Positions 42,422 through 49,148 of a DNA stretch of 49,148 bases are shown here, one piece after another. The notes beneath the pieces were generated by a model. The model was not told the DNA's origin. It did not search any database and saw nothing but the letters and a program-made list of their open reading frames with translations. Origin of the DNA: an uncultured Anaerolineae bacterium (GTDB taxonomy: Bacteria > Chloroflexota > Anaerolineae > Aggregatilineales > UBA2796); contig CALKXH010000050.1 in NCBI GenBank assembly GCA_938005675.1, positions 1 to 49,148 on the forward strand, in the 5' to 3' direction. Made by a program: the position numbers and the translations under genes. Position 1 is the first letter of the stretch; every line of letters starts with the position of its first letter.

Positions 42422-42450
42422 ATCTTAGCGGTTGTGTGAGCGCGCGGCAA
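42422..42450 (-). promoter_or_regulatory. Promoter of rimO
   Basis: TTGCCG (42450-42445), 17-base spacer and TAAGAT (42427-42422) on the minus strand, 43 bases before the rimO start. Confidence 0.45.
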
Positions 42451-42464
42451 GGCACAAAATGCGC

Positions 42465-42470
42465 TACAAT
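42465..42470 (+). promoter_or_regulatory. -10 box right before tlyA
   Basis: TACAAT ends 9 bases before the ATG at 42480, so transcription would start within a few bases of it, giving a near-leaderless mRNA. GAGG at 42472-42475 lies between and may or may not be transcribed. Confidence 0.45.
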
Positions 42471-42479
42471 CGAGGTATT

Positions 42480-43280
42480 ATGAAAGAACGTCTGGATATC
42501 TTGCTGGTGGCGCGCGGAAAAGTCGAGTCGCGGGAGCGGGCACGGCGCTTGATCATGGCGGGCGAGGTGCGCGTGAACGGGCAAGTGATCGATAAGCCCG
42601 CTCAGCGCGTGCCAGCCGATGCCGAGCTATCCGTGCAGGCACCGCCGCCTTACGTCAGCCGTGGCGGCGAGAAATTGGCGGCAGCGTTGGCGGCGTTCGC
42701 CGTGCCTGTGGCGGGACAGGTCTGCGCCGACGTCGGCGCCAGTCACGGCGGCTTCACCGATTGTCTGCTGCAGAGCGGCGCGGCGCGCGTCTACGCCATC
42801 GACGTGGGCTACGGTCAGTTGGACTACCGCCTGCGCACGGATGAGCGGGTCGTGGTGATGGAGCGCACCAATGTGCGCTACCTCGCGGCGCTGCCAGAGC
42901 CTGTGCGCGTGGCGGTGATCGACGTCTCGTTCATCTCGCTGCGCTTGGTGCTGCCTGTGGTGCGGGCGTGGCTGAGCGCCGACGGGCACGTCGTGCCGTT
43001 GATCAAGCCGCAGTTCGAGGCGGGCAAGCGCGACGTGGGCAAGGGTGGCGTGGTGCGCTCGGCGGAGGTGCATCGGCGCGTGCTGCTCGACGTGCTGGAA
43101 GTGGCGCGGGCGCTGGGCTTTGCGCCTTGCGGCGTGATGGTCAGCCCGTTGCGGGGCGCGGCGGGCAATGTGGAATTCTTAGCGTGGTTGCGCTATAACG
43201 CGCCTGAGGCGACACCCTTCGATCAGAGCGCCGCTGTCGAGCGAGCGCTGGGCGAGGCACATCCAGAGGAGTCGGCATGA
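42480..43280 (+). CDS. tlyA: TlyA family rRNA (cytidine-2'-O)-methyltransferase
   Basis: 266 residues: an N-terminal S4 RNA-binding domain (about 3-60) and a FtsJ-like methyltransferase domain ([14 protein letters not shown], then [16 protein letters not shown]). TlyA methylates cytidines in 16S and 23S rRNA; many homologues were named hemolysin A. ATG 42480 is the family start; the frame extends 16 codons upstream. It overlaps rpe by four bases (ATGA). Confidence 0.92.
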   Translation: MKERLDILLVARGKVESRERARRLIMAGEVRVNGQVIDKPAQRVPADAELSVQAPPPYVSRGGEKLAAALAAFAVPVAGQVCADVGASHGGFTDCLLQSGAARVYAIDVGYGQLDYRLRTDERVVVMERTNVRYLAALPEPVRVAVIDVSFISLRLVLPVVRAWLSADGHVVPLIKPQFEAGKRDVGKGGVVRSAEVHRRVLLDVLEVARALGFAPCGVMVSPLRGAAGNVEFLAWLRYNAPEATPFDQSAAVERALGEAHPEESA

Positions 43281-43954
43281 ACGTTCACATCGCGCCGTCG
43301 ATCTTATCGGCGGATTTTGCCAAGCTGGGCGAGGAGGTGCGCGCCGTCGCCGAGCACGGCGCCGATGCCATCCACATTGACGTGATGGACGGGCACTTCG
43401 TGCCGAATCTGACCTTTGGCGCGCCGATTGTGGCGGCGCTCAGGCGCGTGACAACCTTGCCGCTGGACGTCCACTTGATGATTGAGCAGCCGGAGCGCTA
43501 CCTCGAGCAGTTCGTGGAGGCGGGCGCTGATATGCTGACCGTGCACGTGGAGACTTGCCCGCATCTGCATCGGACTGTGCAGGCGATCCACGCGTTGGGC
43601 GTCAGGGCGGGCGTGGCGCTCAATCCGCACACACCCTTCGAGCTGATCCGCGAGGTGCTGCCCGATGTCGAGCGTGTCTTGATCATGACGGTCAATCCGG
43701 GTTTCGGCGGACAGCGCTTAATCCCGCGCACGCTGGGCAAAGTTGCCCAGATTCGGGCGGCGATCGCGGCGCTTGATCAGCCTATCGAGCTGGGCGTGGA
43801 CGGCGGCGTGGATCGAGAGACCATCGCCGATCTAGCGCGCAGCGGCGCCGATGTGTTCGTGGCGGGCAGCGCGATCTTCGGGGCAGCGGAGGGCATCGCC
43901 GAGGCGATGGCGGCGTTGCGCGCGGCGGCTAGGCGAGGTCATCAGGCAGGGTGA
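43277..43954 (+). CDS. rpe: Ribulose-phosphate 3-epimerase
   Basis: 225 residues, TIM barrel. Motifs: [54 protein letters not shown] and [10 protein letters not shown]. It interconverts ribulose 5-phosphate and xylulose 5-phosphate in the pentose phosphate pathway. Its 3' end overlaps the convergent glycosyltransferase gene by 26 bases, adding a short Arg-rich tail (AARRGHQAG). Confidence 0.94.
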   Translation: MNVHIAPSILSADFAKLGEEVRAVAEHGADAIHIDVMDGHFVPNLTFGAPIVAALRRVTTLPLDVHLMIEQPERYLEQFVEAGADMLTVHVETCPHLHRTVQAIHALGVRAGVALNPHTPFELIREVLPDVERVLIMTVNPGFGGQRLIPRTLGKVAQIRAAIAALDQPIELGVDGGVDRETIADLARSGADVFVAGSAIFGAAEGIAEAMAALRAAARRGHQAG

Positions 43955-45881
43955 GGTAGCCTTTGGCGGGCAAGGCGCGCAATTTTGCCATCAGGACGGC
44001 GTTGAGGTGCGCGGCGCGCTCGCCGCTGTTGGCGCTGAAGTTGGGCAGCGTGCCGATGTGACTCAAATTGGGATTGTAGTACGGGTCGCCGCGTTCGATC
44101 CACGTTTTGAAGTGTTCATTGGCGCGCAGAAAGTCGTCGTAGGGCACGCGGCGCTTATGCGTCAGCGACTCGTGATGGAGCAGGCGCGCATCGGGCGTGT
44201 AGACCACGCGATAGCCGGCTGCCACCGCCCGCAGGCACAATTCTACATCGCTGTAGACCAGCTCATACGCCTCGTCGAAGCCGCCGATGCGCTCGAAGAG
44301 CCGCCGATCTATCAACAAGCACGCGCCCGTGACCGCTAGATAGTCTCGATACCAATCGTCGCTGCCGAAGTGCGTCATGATCGACTCTTCAGAGAGCTGA
44401 AAAGCGTGCGAAGCCATGCCCGATAAGCCGACGATCACGCCGCCGTGTTGAACTTTGCCATCCGGATAGAGCAATTTAGCGCCCACCACGCCCACGCCTT
44501 CGCGCTCGAACCACTGCGCCATGCGCGATAGCCAATCCGCCGCCAAGACTTGCGTGTCGTTGTTCAAAAAGAGCAGCAGATCGTCTTGAGCGGCGTGCTG
44601 AGCGCCGAAATTGCAGGCGCGGCTGAAGTTGAAGGGCTGATCGTAATGCACAAGGCTGAAGCGCGGCTCGGCAGCGTAGCCGACGTAGAGGGCGTTTGTG
44701 GCAGGCTCGCGGCTGCCCGTATCCACCACGATGACGCGGTAATTCGGGTAGTCGGTCAGGCGGAAGAGGCTGGCCAGACAGGCATCCAGCACGCGGGCGT
44801 GATCGCGCGAAGGGATGATGATCGCCACTGAGCGCGGCGCTGGCTGCTGCCATTCCACGCGCGGATAGATGCTACGGATCGGATGCTCCGCCACGAAAAA
44901 GACGCGCGGCGCGGCAATGCCTGTGCGCTGCAGATGGTTGCGCACAGCAGCGAGCTGGGCAGCAGCAACGTAACGCTTGGCGGAGCGCGCTTGCGCCGTC
45001 GAGCTGCGCCAAGCCCGCCAATGATACAGCACCTTCGGAATGTGATGGATGCGCTGCGTCTGTTCGCTCAGGCGCAAGAAATAATCCCAATCCTGAGCGC
45101 CATCGAGGGCGGGATCGAACTGCCCGACCTGTAAGGCAACTTCGCGGCGCAAGACGCTCAAATGAGCGAGGTAATTGACGCACAGCAACAACTCAGGCGA
45201 CCAGTCGGGCTTGAAGAACGGCTCGAAATGGCGCCCCTTAGCGTTCACCTTGTCGGAGTCGGAGTAGATCAAATCTGCTTGGGGCTGCCTCTGCAGAAAA
45301 CGCGCCACCTCAAAGAGTGCCTCTGGCGCTAACAGATCGTCGTGATCGAGCAGGACGAGGAACTCTTCAGTGGCGGATTGCAGCGCTGCGTTCGTGTTAG
45401 CGGCGATGCCCCTGTTTTGATCGAGGCGGATGGCGCACAGGCGCGGCTCAGCTGCCGCCAACTGCTGCAAGTAAGCCGAGAGCTGTGAGTCGGTGCTGGC
45501 ATCCGCCACGTACCAACGCCAGTTGGGATAGCTCTGCGCCGTGACGGCGGCGGCGGTCTGCTGGAAAATGGGCAAAGGGACGTTGTAGAGCGGGGTCAGG
45601 ATGCCGAAAGTGGGCTGATAGCTCCACGCAAGCGCCGCTTGGCGCTGGGCGGCGAGTTCGGTCGGGCTGAGTTTGGCGCTCTGGGCGTATTTCTGGTAGG
45701 CGAGCCACTCCAGCGGACGGTAGTAGCGGCGCTCGCCGCGCAGCCAGCGACCTAACCGCTCCGCGAAAGCGGGCAGCCCATCGCGCCGCAAAATGATCGA
45801 AGCGGTGCGCATCAACTGGTAGGCGCGTTGGCGCTCAAGAGCGTTGCGCAGGCGTTTGAGGCGGGTCGTTAGATGCGGCAT
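43929..45881 (-). CDS. Two-domain glycosyltransferase family 2
   Basis: 650 residues with two GT-A domains. The first (about 90-310) has ILTPLYNVPLPIF, LDHDDLLAPEAL and AQDWDYFLRL; the second (about 348-600) has IIIPSRDHARVLDACLASL, FLNNDTQVL and DVELCLRAVAAGYRVVY. Tandem GT2 proteins often build O-antigen or exopolysaccharide chains by alternate addition of two sugars. No transmembrane helix. It is separate from the glycosyltransferases at 10.7-12.4 kb and 47 kb. Confidence 0.87.
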   Translation of the reverse strand: MPHLTTRLKRLRNALERQRAYQLMRTASIILRRDGLPAFAERLGRWLRGERRYYRPLEWLAYQKYAQSAKLSPTELAAQRQAALAWSYQPTFGILTPLYNVPLPIFQQTAAAVTAQSYPNWRWYVADASTDSQLSAYLQQLAAAEPRLCAIRLDQNRGIAANTNAALQSATEEFLVLLDHDDLLAPEALFEVARFLQRQPQADLIYSDSDKVNAKGRHFEPFFKPDWSPELLLCVNYLAHLSVLRREVALQVGQFDPALDGAQDWDYFLRLSEQTQRIHHIPKVLYHWRAWRSSTAQARSAKRYVAAAQLAAVRNHLQRTGIAAPRVFFVAEHPIRSIYPRVEWQQPAPRSVAIIIPSRDHARVLDACLASLFRLTDYPNYRVIVVDTGSREPATNALYVGYAAEPRFSLVHYDQPFNFSRACNFGAQHAAQDDLLLFLNNDTQVLAADWLSRMAQWFEREGVGVVGAKLLYPDGKVQHGGVIVGLSGMASHAFQLSEESIMTHFGSDDWYRDYLAVTGACLLIDRRLFERIGGFDEAYELVYSDVELCLRAVAAGYRVVYTPDARLLHHESLTHKRRVPYDDFLRANEHFKTWIERGDPYYNPNLSHIGTLPNFSANSGERAAHLNAVLMAKLRALPAKGYLTLPDDLA

Positions 45882-45956
45882 GAGACACAGACTGAAAATT
45901 CAGCCAGCCACGTTGAATGAGCCTGACACAAGCTTCTGTTTCTGCTGCACGATAGA

Positions 45957-46007
45957 GCGATCAGCTGCTCCGCTTGCCGCAAGGATGAATGCGCGGGAGC
46001 TGATCGC
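45957..46007 (-). terminator. Inverted repeat between hydrolase and glycosyltransferase
   Basis: Perfect 10-base arms GCGATCAGCT (45957-45966) and AGCTGATCGC (45998-46007), with TCCGC/GCGGG partly extending the pairing inside. It lies 12 bases after the hydrolase stop on the minus strand. No U-run follows; a terminator is plausible only. Confidence 0.35.
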
Positions 46008-46018
46008 CCGCCTCCGAG

Positions 46019-46801
46019 CTAGGCGCGCTCCAGATGCGCCCGCAAGAGCGCTACAAAGGCATCCGGCACTTCCACGTTTGGCGAGTGGGTGGCGCCTTGG
46101 ATGACCTCGTAACGGGCATGCGGAATGCCCTGCGCCGAAGCCAGCACAACCGATTCTGGGATGATGCTATCGTTGATGCCGCGCGCCACCGTCGTGGGGA
46201 TGCCCTCCAGCTCGCGCAGGCGCGTCGCGACCGCCCACTGCTTCAACGCGACGGGCGTGCGGTAGCTGGCGGCGTCCTGTTGGCGTAAGGCGGCGTTTTC
46301 CAGCACATCCCAGCCCGCGTCGGGGTGATTAGCCGCCGTCATGCGCAACGCCGCCTTAAGGATCGCCTTATTCTGAACCATCATCTGAATGCGGGCAGGA
46401 TCGGCGACTTCAGCGGGCATATCCCCAGCCACCCAGCCGGGCGCTAGGAGGAACAGACTGCGTACGTCGGGCTTATAGTCGAGTGCGTACTGAATAGCCA
46501 CCAGCGCGCCCAGCGAATGCCCGACCAGATGCACGCTGCCCAGCCCAAGCGCCTCGATTAGCCCGCGCACATCGTGGGCGAGCGTCTCGATTGTCCAGTT
46601 ATCGGCAGCGCCTTCGGTCTCGCCGCGACCGCGCAGATCGGGCGCGATCAGTCGGTATGCCGAGCCGCTGAGCCGCTCAAAGGTATACTGCCACCAGACG
46701 CTGCTAGAGACATTGCCGTGAATGAAGACAATCGGGACGCCGTTGGGATCGCCCTGATCGAGATAGTGCATTTTCAGGTCATGAACATCTTGAAAAGGCA
46801 T
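46019..46801 (-). CDS. Alpha/beta hydrolase
   Basis: 260 residues. The triad is Ser96 in GHSLG, Asp211 (GINDSIIPES) and His239 (THSPN), with oxyanion motif HGN (28-30). The fold fits esterase or C-C hydrolase members. ATG 46801 has AGGAG upstream; the longer frame is rejected. Substrate unknown; it stands alone. Confidence 0.87.
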   Translation of the reverse strand: MPFQDVHDLKMHYLDQGDPNGVPIVFIHGNVSSSVWWQYTFERLSGSAYRLIAPDLRGRGETEGAADNWTIETLAHDVRGLIEALGLGSVHLVGHSLGALVAIQYALDYKPDVRSLFLLAPGWVAGDMPAEVADPARIQMMVQNKAILKAALRMTAANHPDAGWDVLENAALRQQDAASYRTPVALKQWAVATRLRELEGIPTTVARGINDSIIPESVVLASAQGIPHARYEVIQGATHSPNVEVPDAFVALLRAHLERA

Positions 46802-46942
46802 TTTTAGCTCCTGATTCTGAGAAAACCGAGTCTTTGAGGCGATTGTAGATCGGCAGCCAGTCAAAATCAAGCGCTCAGCTGCCTCTTTATCACTTCAATT
46901 GAATCGTTAGCACAGCGTAATGGCACTGGATGGAAAGCGGGG

Positions 46943-46948
46943 TACAAT
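46943..46948 (+). promoter_or_regulatory. Candidate -10 box of the 47 kb operon
   Basis: TACAAT, 28 bases before ATG 46977; no clear -35. Confidence 0.35.
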
Positions 46949-46976
46949 CAAACCGACTCACTAGTAGAGCGGACTT

Positions 46977-47771
46977 ATGAAACTCTCGGTAATCATTCCA
47001 GCGCGGAACGAAGAGGGCGTGATCGGGCAGACGATCACGGCATTGCGCGATCACCTCGATCAGGCGGGTATCCACGACTTCGAAATCCTCGTGATCGACG
47101 ATGGTAGCAGCGACCGCACGCACGAAATTGTGGCGGCAGAGCATGAGCGCGATCCGCGCTTGCGCGTGCTGCGCAACACGGGCAAGAATGGCTTTGGGCG
47201 GGCTGTGGCGCTCGGCTTGAACAGCTTCACAGGCGATGCCGTCGTGATCTACATGGCGGATGCCTCCGACGCGCCCGCCGACGTGGTCAAGTACTACTAC
47301 ATCCTGCGCGATGAGGCCGATTGCGCTTTTGGCTCGCGTTTCATTCGCGGCAGCAAGCTGGTGAACTATCCGCGTTTCAAGCTCGTCATCAATCGGATCG
47401 CCAACTTTGTCATTCAGCTGATGTTCGGCTTCCGCTTGAACGATACGACCAACGCGTTTAAGGGCTATCGCGCTAACGTGATCGAGGGTTGCCGTCCGTT
47501 CGTCTCGCCGCACTTCAACATGACCATCGAGCTGCCGCTGAAGGCGATGGTGCGCGGCTACTCGTATAAGATCGTCCCGATTTCGTGGCAAGACCGCACG
47601 GCTGGCACGTCGTCGCTCAAGCTGCGCGAGCAGGGCAGCCGCTATCTCTACACCTTGCTGACCGTCTGGTTCGAGTGGCTGCTCGTGCGCAACGATACGC
47701 GCCGCCCTGAGGGGGAAGTCTTTCAGGCGTTTGTTGCTCAGTCTGCTGCCCCCGAAAACCGAGAGAGTTGA
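46977..47771 (+). CDS. Glycosyltransferase family 2 (DPM1-like)
   Basis: 264 residues. The N-terminal GT-A fold shows LSVIIPARNEEGVI, VIDDGSSDRT, GFGRAVALGLN, MADASDAP (DxD variant) and GSRFIRGSK. This subgroup moves sugars to polyprenyl phosphate. No C-terminal transmembrane pair is present. A methyltransferase and a membrane protein follow, so it may prepare lipid-linked sugars for a surface glycan. Confidence 0.86.
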   Translation: MKLSVIIPARNEEGVIGQTITALRDHLDQAGIHDFEILVIDDGSSDRTHEIVAAEHERDPRLRVLRNTGKNGFGRAVALGLNSFTGDAVVIYMADASDAPADVVKYYYILRDEADCAFGSRFIRGSKLVNYPRFKLVINRIANFVIQLMFGFRLNDTTNAFKGYRANVIEGCRPFVSPHFNMTIELPLKAMVRGYSYKIVPISWQDRTAGTSSLKLREQGSRYLYTLLTVWFEWLLVRNDTRRPEGEVFQAFVAQSAAPENRES

Positions 47772-47777
47772 GCTGGC

Positions 47778-48449
47778 TTGAAAGCTTTTGATTCAACCCA
47801 TCTGAAATGCATTTACCGCCAGCGTTTCGGCGCTGATGAACACGCCTCGCGCAACGGCGTATGGCGCGCCCTGTGCCGTCACTTTTTTCAGCGTTTTGTG
47901 CCGATCAATGCGACGGTGCTCGATCTCGCTGCCGGCAACTGCGAGTTCATCAATAACATTCAGGCGGGCAGCAAGATCGCGGTCGATCTGAACGAAGATA
48001 TCCGCAACTTTGCTGCGCCCGAAGTGCGCGTCGTGCTCGCCTACAGCCACGCCATGTCCGAGATCGCCGCCGAGAGCGTGGATGTGGTCTTCGTCAGCAA
48101 CTTCTTCGAACATCTGCCTGACAAAGAGGCGCTCTTGGCAACGCTTGCTGAGATTCGGCGCGTGTTGAAGCGCGGCGGCAAGTTGCTGATCTTGCAGCCC
48201 AACATTCGCTTGCTCAAGGGCGCCTACTGGGACTTCATCGATCACCTCTTGCCACTGACGCACTACACGTTGGCGGAGGCGCTTGAACTGGTGGATATGC
48301 CGATTGAGTATATGCGCGTGCGCTTCCTGCCCTATACCACGCGCAGCCGCTTGCCACGCGCGCCTTGGCTGGTGTGGTTGTATTTGCAGGTTCGCCCCGT
48401 GCAATGGCTGATGGGCAAACAGACCTTCCTCGTGGCGCGCAAACCGTGA
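47778..48449 (+). CDS. Class I SAM-dependent methyltransferase
   Basis: 223 residues. SAM-binding motif I is VLDLAAGNCEF; SVDVVFVSNFFEHL and the LKRGGKLLILQPN motif are typical. The start is TTG 47778, 6 bases after the previous stop. The acceptor is unknown; the neighbourhood suggests sugar or lipid-linked methylation. Confidence 0.83.
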   Translation: MKAFDSTHLKCIYRQRFGADEHASRNGVWRALCRHFFQRFVPINATVLDLAAGNCEFINNIQAGSKIAVDLNEDIRNFAAPEVRVVLAYSHAMSEIAAESVDVVFVSNFFEHLPDKEALLATLAEIRRVLKRGGKLLILQPNIRLLKGAYWDFIDHLLPLTHYTLAEALELVDMPIEYMRVRFLPYTTRSRLPRAPWLVWLYLQVRPVQWLMGKQTFLVARKP

Positions 48450-48530
48450 AATTCGCAGGCGGCTTAGTCTGCTGGGTAAATCCGAGAAAGCGCCTTACAA
48501 ATTGATGAGTTCTGCTGAAGGAGCGACCAG

Positions 48531-49148
48531 ATGAAGCGCAGACGCGCGCCGCTGTGGTTGAAAGCGATTGCCATCGCAGTGCTCCTCTTTTATCTTGTGC
48601 TGATGCTTGCTTCAGTCGCTAACTACGCCAATGCCACGCCTGTCTCGGACGAGTGGCATGAGCTGATGAACAGCGGCATTGCCATCAAAACTGCGCAGGG
48701 CAAGCTCACATGGCAAGACTTGACCGTGAACTATACTGGTCACAATCTGATAGTGCCGCGCTTGCTGACGGCGCTCAACACGCTTGTGTTCCGCTATGAC
48801 CCGCGCGCTGAGATGCTGATGAGCATCGGGCTGTTGTGGCTGATTTTTGGGGCGCTTGCCCTCTTTGCGCGCCAACTTTTCGCTACAGAATCGCCCCGTT
48901 TATTCTGGTTCAGCCTAATCGTGCTGGCGAGCTTGGTTTTCAGCGCGCGCTGGCTAATTGGCTGGTCTTGGGGGTTGCTCGTCTCGACGCCGTACGTCAT
49001 CCTGCTGACCGTGATTGGCGTTCTGGCGGCAGTGCGTCTGGAACTGGGCTGGCGGCTCGCTATCTTGCTGACCTTCATCTGCCTGTTGGCGTTGCCCGCC
49101 AGCAGCGCAGGTCTGCTGACGTGCGGGGTGATCGGCGTGGTATGGTGG
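48531..49148 (+). CDS. Polytopic membrane protein, cut by the window edge
   Basis: 206 codons are in the window with no stop. ATG 48531 has GAAGGAG upstream. At least five hydrophobic segments: about 10-30, 97-113, 124-140, 147-170 and 177-206. The loop after the first has SDEWHELMNSG. The polytopic plan with a large first external loop resembles GT39/PMT-type glycosyltransferases or related membrane proteins, but no defining motif is visible. It may belong to the 47-49 kb glycan group. Confidence 0.65.
   Translation, partial: MKRRRAPLWLKAIAIAVLLFYLVLMLASVANYANATPVSDEWHELMNSGIAIKTAQGKLTWQDLTVNYTGHNLIVPRLLTALNTLVFRYDPRAEMLMSIGLLWLIFGALALFARQLFATESPRLFWFSLIVLASLVFSARWLIGWSWGLLVSTPYVILLTVIGVLAAVRLELGWRLAILLTFICLLALPASSAGLLTCGVIGVVWW

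Overview
The window looks like chromosomal core sequence of a GC-rich (about 60%) bacterium, probably a Chloroflexota member related to Anaerolineae. This is an inference from gene content and style: envelope proteins with long Thr-Pro linkers, LysM/LCP envelope proteins, a Ccm cytochrome c maturation operon, a CXXCH-type NrfA and a bacterial ALDH16. No rRNA, tRNA, CRISPR array, insertion sequence or phage gene was seen. Nearly all of the sequence is coding, in short operons with overlapping or nearly touching genes.

Layout. 1-2.4 kb: a membrane histidine kinase and two single-domain response regulators. 2.4-4.65 kb (minus): an AAA ATPase with three small proteins that share a C-terminal motif; this is the best candidate for an undescribed system. 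4.8-8.8 kb: two paralogous LysM proteins and an LCP-family protein (envelope). 8.9-10.7 kb: HPF and a CofC-like protein. 10.7-13.4 kb (minus): an orphan PhnD-like lipoprotein and two glycosyltransferases. 13.4-16.2 kb (minus): thiolase, HIT protein and an endonuclease IV-like protein. 16.3-19.1 kb: M50B-like membrane protease, MoeA and VKOR. 19.1-22.4 kb: S1-domain protein, SPFH/SHOCT protein, a small helical protein and a Nudix hydrolase.

22.4-32.4 kb (minus) is a respiratory block. nrfHA (ammonia-forming nitrite reductase) comes first, followed by ccmE-F-H-G-I-(lipoprotein)-A-B-C-D, which supplies the c-type hemes NrfHA needs. ccmD is only 46 codons. CcmE has Cys in place of the usual heme-binding His, and the catalytic heme of NrfA is bound by CXXCH instead of CXXCK. 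A perfect FNR box lies in the nrfH upstream region, at a class I distance from the divergent promoter. That promoter would drive the 32.7-38.8 kb operon: ACT protein, receiver-histidine kinase, ALDH16, biotin ligase and an anchored protein.

38.8-42.4 kb (minus): a TPR protein, a cobW-rpmG pair behind a Fur/Zur-type operator that covers its promoter, and rimO. 42.5-49.1 kb: tlyA and rpe, several glycosyltransferases, an alpha/beta hydrolase, a methyltransferase, and a membrane protein cut by the window edge.

Gene calls rest on motifs and family knowledge read by eye. No database search was possible.
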